From NCBI GenBank assembly GCA_964389685.1, contig CAYMFM010000105.1, positions 1-10,935 on the forward strand: a DNA stretch of 10,935 nt. Reading direction: 5' to 3'. The translations under genes and the position numbers were made by a program. Under the pieces are notes generated by a model that worked only from the letters and a program-made list of their open reading frames with translations, was not told where the DNA came from and searched no databases. This document shows positions 6,694-10,935 of the stretch, piece by piece; within the stretch, counting starts at the first letter, position 1, and each line of letters begins with the position of its first letter. This DNA comes from G020353115 sp964389685 (GTDB lineage Bacteria > Bacteroidota > Bacteroidia > Bacteroidales > VadinHA17).

Positions 6694-6734
6694 TTATATT
6701 ATTTTATTGTCTTTTAAAAGCAGTAAATTGAATC

Positions 6735-6765
6735 TAAAAATAGGGAAAGATGCTTAAAGTTCAAA
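6735..6765 (-). promoter_or_regulatory. Bacteroidota-type promoter of the HEPN/MNT operon
   Basis: On the minus strand TTTG (6765-6762) is followed after exactly 19 bases by TATTTTTA (6742-6735), one mismatch from the TAnnTTTG -7 element. The start codon of the HEPN gene is about 42 bases downstream. It lies in the gap between the permease stop and the HEPN gene, which argues that the toxin-like module is transcribed on its own. Confidence 0.55.
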
Positions 6766-6810
6766 TTATTCAACTCCTAAAAATTCAATCGAATTCTTTT
6801 ATAATAAAAT

Positions 6811-9210
6811 CTATTCATAATGCAGTAGAACAACCGGTTTTGTCCTTGAAGCTTTAATAATCTGATAAACAAGAGTTCCAAATACAATAAATAAAGTTAA
6901 CAAAAAGGTCTCCAGATAAGGAATCAAAGTTACTTTAGGAGTATAGGCAAAATTATCTAACCAACGATTAACTAAATAATTAGATATAAAAACTGCAATC
7001 ATTGTACCCATAATTACAAGAAACATGTAGGACTTAAGCAAGCTAAAAAAGATATTCTCAACAGAGGCTCCAAAAACCTTCCTGATTGCTATTTCTTTGA
7101 GCTTTTTACTTGAAGTATATTGTATTATGCTGTAAAGTCCAAAACATGATAAAAGTATAGCTATAATTGTGAGAAGGACGAGAATCCGTAATAAACTAAA
7201 TTCATCCGAGTATTGTTTTCTCTGAGCATCTTCATATTGCATTACCGTAAAAGGTGAAGAAGGTAAAAATAAATACCAGCTATTACGAATAAATTTCAGG
7301 GCCTCTGAGGCATGTGAACTGCTAACGAGAATATAAAGTTTATCGGCTGAATTCGGATAAACATATAATAGTAATGGTCTTGTCCTTTCGTGGATTGTTT
7401 TTACACAAAAATCTTCTATGACTCCGATAATTGTGACAATTTCACCATCCCCAAGGTCAAGACGTTCACCAACCGGATCAGTCAACCCTAAATCTTTCAC
7501 CCCTTGCTTGTTTATGATAACAACATTTTTCATGTCGTCAGAATATTCTTCTGAAAATGATCTTCCTTCTATTAATTCCAGTTGAAGCGTTTCAATAAAT
7601 TCATAATCAACGTATAGTAAATCGATCAATAACTTATTTTCAGGATTTGATGCAGGATAGAAAGGAAGAAACATAAGCAACTTTGAAGGAGGTGAAGGGC
7701 TTAATGCTCCTGATATTTTTAGAATATTTTTGCTGCTCAGTAAGTAATGCTTAAAGGATTCAAGATGGTCAATATTGTCTTTGTTGAAACCTTCCAAAAC
7801 AAGCAGACTCTTTTTATCAAAACCTAATTCGCGATCCAAACTGAATCTGATTTGTTTATTAATTATCAAAGTTGAAACGATCAAACCGGAAAAAATAACA
7901 ATTTGAAACAACAACAGATAATTTAAAAATTTCGTTTTAAGTCCACCGATCCTGAAATTACCTGACAAAATGGAATTTGCCGGTTGTTTTAGCAAATAAA
8001 CCGAGGTATATCCTCCGGCAACAATCCCAATTAAACATGATAATATAAAAATCAATATCCAGAATAATGGTTTATGCATTAAAATCGGGGAAATGTCAAG
8101 TTGAAAATCATTTCTTAAAACAGGTATTAATAAACTAATTATTAATATCGATAACAGAAGGCAAAATACCGATATCATTATCGATTCGCCAAAGAGCCGT
8201 ATCTGAAGTTGCTGTTTGGTAGCCCCAAAGGTTTTTTTAATCCCTATTTCTTTAATCTTTGACAACCCGTTTGCAATAGAAAAAATAACATAATTTACAC
8301 TTGCTACAATTAATATCATAAACGCTACGAATAGAAGTGTATAAATAATCTTTTTCTTCCCTTGAGGTGTATTATTATTTACTAATTCGTCCGATTCAAA
8401 ATAAATTTTAAGTAGTGGTTGCAATTTGAAATTTACCATTAAAAATTCCGGCAAATGACGGCTGGAAAAATCAGGCAATTTGGCGGATAGGTGTTTTATA
8501 TTGGTGTTCCTTTTTAATAATATATATGTTTGATAATAAGCATCAACCCAGGATTCAGGGGCAGGGTAACCGTTCTTCTCAAACCCAACTCTCAGATGTT
8601 CTCTTGCATGATGAAAGTGGGTTATAAAATTTGCTTTGAAAGTTGAATTTGGTGGCAGGTCTTTAAAAACACCTGTAATAGCAAGTGCAAAGGTTCTATA
8701 TCTTGTTTTTACTTCAATGTATTTCCCAACAGGATCTTCCAGTGGAAAATATTTATTCTTCATCCTCTCAGAAATAATAACAGAACCCGGTGTTATCAAA
8801 TTTTGCTTATTCCCTTCTAATATATCAATTGTAAATATGTTTGATATGGTTGGATCAGCACACACGAAGAATTCTTCAGGGATATAGTCTTCTTTATGTT
8901 TTATCCAAGTATTATTTATTGTATAAATTCTTACAAAGTCATCAATTTCCGGAAGATCATTTTGCAAAGCAGGTCCTAATTTTATCGAAGTCAAAGGGAC
9001 TGAGACTTCATATTCCTCATGCTCTGAAATAACACGATAAATCCTGTCTTTATTTTGATGATAATGATCATAATTAATTTCATAGAGAAAATAATAAATC
9101 ATAAAGATGCTGCATGTGTAGCCTACAGTCAGTCCAATAAAGACAAGAACCATGCTGTGAAGGTGCTTATTAAAATACCTGAATAATATTTTAAAGAAAT
9201 GAACGAACAT
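6811..9210 (-). CDS. FtsX/MacB-like ABC transporter permease, 8 membrane helices
   Basis: This 799-residue inner-membrane protein consists of two tandem MacB-type permease units. Each has a membrane helix, a periplasmic domain and three more helices. Helices lie near 18-43, 287-312, 342-364, 380-405, 428-450, 673-697, 722-746 and 762-785; periplasmic domains lie near 45-285 and 455-670. Both units carry the cytoplasmic coupling motif: SKIKEIGIKKTFGAT (317-331) and KKLKEIAIRKVFGAS (702-716). Periplasmic landmarks include ITGVFKDLPPNSTF (178-191), EGRSFSEE (548-555), TIIGVIEDF (593-601) and DPVGE (578-582). Such permeases need a separate ATPase and usually act in mechanotransmission or efflux rather than classic import. 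No ATPase gene is in the window. The gene starts 3 bases after the LRR gene's stop, so the two are almost certainly co-transcribed. Its substrate is unknown. Confidence 0.92.
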   Translation of the reverse strand: MFVHFFKILFRYFNKHLHSMVLVFIGLTVGYTCSIFMIYYFLYEINYDHYHQNKDRIYRVISEHEEYEVSVPLTSIKLGPALQNDLPEIDDFVRIYTINNTWIKHKEDYIPEEFFVCADPTISNIFTIDILEGNKQNLITPGSVIISERMKNKYFPLEDPVGKYIEVKTRYRTFALAITGVFKDLPPNSTFKANFITHFHHAREHLRVGFEKNGYPAPESWVDAYYQTYILLKRNTNIKHLSAKLPDFSSRHLPEFLMVNFKLQPLLKIYFESDELVNNNTPQGKKKIIYTLLFVAFMILIVASVNYVIFSIANGLSKIKEIGIKKTFGATKQQLQIRLFGESIMISVFCLLLSILIISLLIPVLRNDFQLDISPILMHKPLFWILIFILSCLIGIVAGGYTSVYLLKQPANSILSGNFRIGGLKTKFLNYLLLFQIVIFSGLIVSTLIINKQIRFSLDRELGFDKKSLLVLEGFNKDNIDHLESFKHYLLSSKNILKISGALSPSPPSKLLMFLPFYPASNPENKLLIDLLYVDYEFIETLQLELIEGRSFSEEYSDDMKNVVIINKQGVKDLGLTDPVGERLDLGDGEIVTIIGVIEDFCVKTIHERTRPLLLYVYPNSADKLYILVSSSHASEALKFIRNSWYLFLPSSPFTVMQYEDAQRKQYSDEFSLLRILVLLTIIAILLSCFGLYSIIQYTSSKKLKEIAIRKVFGASVENIFFSLLKSYMFLVIMGTMIAVFISNYLVNRWLDNFAYTPKVTLIPYLETFLLTLFIVFGTLVYQIIKASRTKPVVLLHYE

Positions 9211-9213
9211 TCG

Positions 9214-9729
9214 TTAAAACATTATTTTTGTATCAGGTAAAAGTTCTTTAATCTTTTTTTGATTCTCAATTGGGATAGGGTTGTCTTTTAATTCAAGAAC
9301 TTCGAGTTTTCTTAATTCTTTAATTTCTTTTGGTAAATCCTTTAACTGATTATTCCATATAATCAGTTCCTTAAGATTCTTCAGTTTCCTTATATCAGGA
9401 GGTATACTTTTTAATTGATTATGTGATAAACCTAGAATCTGAAGATTTTTTAATTCAAAAAGTTCAGGAGATAATTCTGTAATCTTATTCTCTCCTAAAT
9501 CAAGCATCTGAAGATTTTGAAAAAGAGTAATCTCCTGAGGTACAGTTGTTAAGTTTTGGTAATAAAAAACTAATTTATATACCTTTTCGGGATTTTTTTT
9601 AGCTTTCTCAATGGAATTAAAAACAGGCAAATTTTCCAATTCTTCTGTTGTAAACAGATATTCCTGGCCTAATGATCTTGTGCAAAAGAAGATGAAAATA
9701 AGGGGTAAAAGAGATCTTGTAGTTTTCAT
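9214..9729 (-). CDS. Secreted leucine-rich-repeat protein
   Basis: This 171-residue protein has a signal peptide at about 1-21 (basic MKTTR, hydrophobic 7-16, cleavage probably after Gly21). Cys16 does not sit in a lipobox, so it is more likely soluble in the periplasm or exported than lipidated. After a cap segment (SIEKAKKNPEKVYKL, 39-53) come about five 23-residue leucine-rich repeats at 51-73, 74-96, 97-119, 120-142 and 143-165. They follow LxxLxLxxNxLxxLPxEIxxLxxL, as in LQILGLSHNQLKSIPPDI (96-112). The chain ends shortly after the last repeat with no extra domain, so it is a bare binding module. LRRs usually mediate protein contacts. The adjoining permease gene starts 3 bases downstream, which suggests a shared function such as sensing for, or docking to, the permease's periplasmic domain. 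That role is inference. Confidence 0.9.
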   Translation of the reverse strand: MKTTRSLLPLIFIFFCTRSLGQEYLFTTEELENLPVFNSIEKAKKNPEKVYKLVFYYQNLTTVPQEITLFQNLQMLDLGENKITELSPELFELKNLQILGLSHNQLKSIPPDIRKLKNLKELIIWNNQLKDLPKEIKELRKLEVLELKDNPIPIENQKKIKELLPDTKIMF

Positions 9730-10056
9730 GGCTATAATATTAAATTATTTTTATTATTTACTGGTATACACATTAAGGCTAAATGCAGTGTGGTAGCCTT
9801 ATCTACTCAGTTGTTGATTTTCTATTGGTAAGTTACAAATAAATATGCAACGCTAATAAAAAGGGTTCCAGATAAGGCATTAAAGTTGCTTCAGGATGTT
9901 ATGGACAGAAAAACGAATTTATGGAAAAACTTTAAATTCTTTCCATTGAAATAGGATTTTAAAATATAATTTTAAATTTTATGTTTACCAATAATATGCT
10001 TTATTGAATTGCAAGGGACGTTACAATGTGCTTTGCATATTTTTTGGCAGCTGCCT
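9730..10056. other. AT-rich intergenic region with a decayed permease fragment
   Basis: No intact gene is present. The part nearest the LRR gene (9780 to about 9915) is a permease relict, listed separately. From about 9916 to 10056 I see only AT-rich sequence with a perfect 10-base palindrome GGCAGCTGCC at 10046-10055, just past the stop codon of the thioredoxin-like remnant. The LRR operon's promoter should lie here, but no TTTG/TAnnTTTG pair with correct spacing was found. Confidence 0.5.
9780..9915 (-). pseudogene. Decayed C-terminal fragment of a second FtsX-like permease
   Basis: On the minus strand one frame (9895-9836) reads PEATLMPYLEPFLLALHIYL and then hits a stop. It parallels PKVTLIPYLETFLLTLFI at 758-775 of the intact permease. 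A second frame (9836-9780) continues VTYQ, stop, KINN, stop, VDKATTLHL, which fits the usual end of these permeases (VxYQxxKxxxxDPxxxLR). Over 42 bases, 9855-9896 matches 6899-6940 at 35 positions. In-frame stops and a frameshift show it is dead. The boundaries are approximate, as similarity fades beyond about 9915. It implies that a related permease gene once lay just upstream of the LRR gene in the same orientation. Confidence 0.7.
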
Positions 10057-10260
10057 TTATAATAATTTATCTATTTGATTATATAACTTTTCTTTTGAAC
10101 TTGGCCATTCAGCATTTGGATATACAATATCTCCATTTTTATCAACAAGGATATAATGTGGTTTGCCGTCAAATTTAATACCTTTTATTGAGTTGATGTT
10201 ATTATAAAATTTGGTACTCATTTGCATATGATATCCATATAATTCATATTTATTAACAGT
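10057..10260 (-). pseudogene. C-terminal remnant of a thioredoxin-like (TlpA/AhpC-type) protein
   Basis: An open minus-strand frame ending in TAA at 10059-10057 reads NKYELYGYHMQMSTKFYNNI, then NSIKGIKFDGKPHYILVDKN, GDIVYPNAEWPSSKEKLY and NQIDKLL. The pattern G(K/T)PHYILVDKNG is the cis-proline loop and following strand of thioredoxin-fold proteins of the TlpA/peroxiredoxin-like group common in Bacteroidota, and it is followed by the usual C-terminal helix. The N-terminal part, including the CxxC region, is absent: the frame runs directly into the end of the insertion sequence near 10260. The IS therefore appears to have interrupted the gene, whose 5' part should lie on the far side of the element unless lost. 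Confidence 0.72.
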
Positions 10261-10312
10261 AGTGTCCGACTAAAATAATAAAAAGAAGGGTACTCCCCGA
10301 AGGTTTCCCCTT

Positions 10313-10353
10313 CATGTTGTAGATTTGTTTTTGAGGAAACAACCTACATCATG
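10313..10353 (+). promoter_or_regulatory. Hairpin enclosing the transposase start codon
   Basis: CATGTTGTAG (10313-10322) pairs with CTACATCATG (10344-10353) with one mismatch. Inside it TTGTTT (10325-10330) pairs with AAACAA (10337-10342), leaving TTGAGG as loop. The start codon ATG (10351-10353) lies in the base of the stem. In several IS elements a similar fold in read-through transcripts hides the transposase start and limits transposition; that role here is inference. Confidence 0.45.
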
Positions 10354-10935
10354 AGTAAAAATACGGAAATAAAATTTGTCGGACAGCCGATTTTAAAACA
10401 GATTATAAATTTGGTTGATGCAGTTAACATACAAAGCCTGATTAGGAAGCACAACACGGACTATTACTACAAGGCATTCAAGGCCAGGACACACCTGATC
10501 ACAATGTTGTTTGGTATTCTCAGCCGGTGCGACTCAATGACCGAGATATGTGAAGGGATGCGGGCTCTGCGAGGAAAGCTCAATCATATGGGTTTAAAAA
10601 ATGCTCCGGCTAAAAGTACAGCCTGTGATGGTTTACGCAACCGGGACAGCAGGTTCTTTGAAGATTTATATTTCAGTCTGGTGAAAAAATACCAATCGTT
10701 TTTGTCGGACAGCCGAACTTTTGGATTGACCTTCAAAGAAGTTCTTCTGATTGATTCTAACACCATTCGTTTGTTTAGTGACATCCTTAAAGGCGTTGGA
10801 CGTAATCCTAAGGGTGACGGAAAGAAAAAGGGTGGTTTGAAAGTGCATATGCTGATAGATGCAGTTCAATCGGTTGGACGGTTTATTAAAATCACGGAAG
10901 CCAAAGTACATGACAAGAACTTTCTTAAAAGCCTG
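10351..10935 (+). CDS. IS4-family transposase with DUF4372-like N-terminus (3' end outside window)
   Basis: The first 195 codons are open and run off the window edge, so the gene is partial only because of the cut. The N-terminal region (about 10-85) has the DUF4372 pattern: GQPILKQIINLVD at 11-23, HNTDYYYKAFKARTHLITML at 34-53, and RCDSMTEICEGMRALRGKL at 59-77. The catalytic DDE domain then begins. Asp135 in VLLIDSNTIRLF is the likely first catalytic aspartate, followed by GGLKVHMLIDA (161-171) and ITEAKVHDKNF (181-191). The later Asp and Glu would lie outside the window. The start at 10351 is supported by the match beginning within ten residues and by the AGG at 10334-10336. Base composition is GC-richer than the LRR and permease genes, consistent with a newcomer. 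Confidence 0.88.
   Translation, partial: MSKNTEIKFVGQPILKQIINLVDAVNIQSLIRKHNTDYYYKAFKARTHLITMLFGILSRCDSMTEICEGMRALRGKLNHMGLKNAPAKSTACDGLRNRDSRFFEDLYFSLVKKYQSFLSDSRTFGLTFKEVLLIDSNTIRLFSDILKGVGRNPKGDGKKKGGLKVHMLIDAVQSVGRFIKITEAKVHDKNFLKSL
10375..10390. repeat. First copy of a 16-bp repeat inside the transposase gene
   Basis: TTTGTCGGACAGCCGA here is identical to 10701-10716. Its core GTCGGACA is the reverse complement of TGTCCGAC at the element's left end (10263-10270). This copy lies in codons 9-14 of the transposase. Confidence 0.8.
10701..10716. repeat. Second copy of the 16-bp repeat inside the transposase gene
   Basis: This is identical to 10375-10390 but lies 326 bases later, which is not a multiple of three. 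The two copies are therefore read in different codon phases and encode different residues, so protein-level conservation does not explain the match. Confidence 0.8.

Larger units (their letters stand above)
10261..10935 (+). mobile_element. IS4-family insertion sequence, left part
   Basis: The element begins near AGTGTCCGAC (10261-10270), where the thioredoxin-like frame breaks, and continues past the right edge. It carries a plus-strand transposase gene 90 bases in. The exact terminal inverted repeat and target duplication cannot be set, because the right end is outside the window. Bases 10291-10353 hold small hairpins (GAAGG at 10299-10303 with CCTTC at 10309-10313, then the start-codon hairpin). 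Confidence 0.8.

Noticed and set aside
10046..10055. Palindrome GGCAGCTGCC as a terminator of the thioredoxin-like gene
   Set aside because: On the relevant strand it is followed by an A-run, not a T-run, and has no room for a stable loop.
10584..10911. Two minus-strand open frames overlapping the right edge
   Set aside because: They lie antisense within the transposase gene, which has clear family motifs in the plus-strand frame.

Overview
The window looks like a chromosomal segment of a Bacteroidota bacterium, probably an environmental or gut relative of the Bacteroidales/Marinilabiliales. The basis is gene content: a DUF3127 protein, a free-standing four-helix-bundle (S23/IVS-type) protein, a full-length two-unit FtsX/MacB-like permease without a fused ATPase, and an IS4-family transposase with a DUF4372-like N-terminus. 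Two upstream regions also resemble the Bacteroidota promoter (TTTG, about 19 bases, TAnnTTTG). No rRNA, tRNA or CRISPR array is visible.

Left part (1-5650), moderate GC. Bases 1-358 hold no gene but carry several palindromes at 55-175. Two plus-strand genes follow: an FKBP-type prolyl isomerase lipoprotein and a small DUF3127 protein whose acidic tail ends like that of single-stranded DNA-binding protein. Convergent to these is a minus-strand peptide-export operon. Its first gene encodes a C39-peptidase ABC exporter and its last an HlyD-type membrane-fusion protein. Between them sits an AT-rich four-helix-bundle gene flanked by inverted arrays of 8-bp repeats, as if a small cassette had entered the operon. 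No double-glycine precursor peptide is visible.

Middle (5650-6770). A 15-bp-arm palindrome and a third partial copy of its arm flank the 3' remnant of a Fic-family gene. Next is a two-gene HEPN/MNT (minimal nucleotidyltransferase) module on the minus strand. Its genes overlap by 22 bases and it has a good Bacteroidota-type promoter. The right-hand copy of the palindrome arm supplies the last codons of the nucleotidyltransferase gene.

Right part (6770-10935), clearly AT-richer. A minus-strand pair encodes a secreted leucine-rich-repeat protein and, 3 bases downstream, an 8-TM FtsX/MacB-like permease. Upstream of the pair is a decayed C-terminal fragment of a second, related permease. Beyond it is the C-terminal third or so of a thioredoxin-like protein, cut off by an IS4-family insertion sequence that runs out of the right edge.

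From about 5.7 kb onward the window reads as an accessory region built from remnants, repeats and a toxin-antitoxin-like module next to a more stable housekeeping and export region. The most unusual points are the repeat-flanked cassette inside the export operon, the LRR-permease pair with its duplicated relict, the SSB-like tail of the DUF3127 protein, and a 16-bp repeat inside the transposase gene that carries the 8-bp core found at the element's end.
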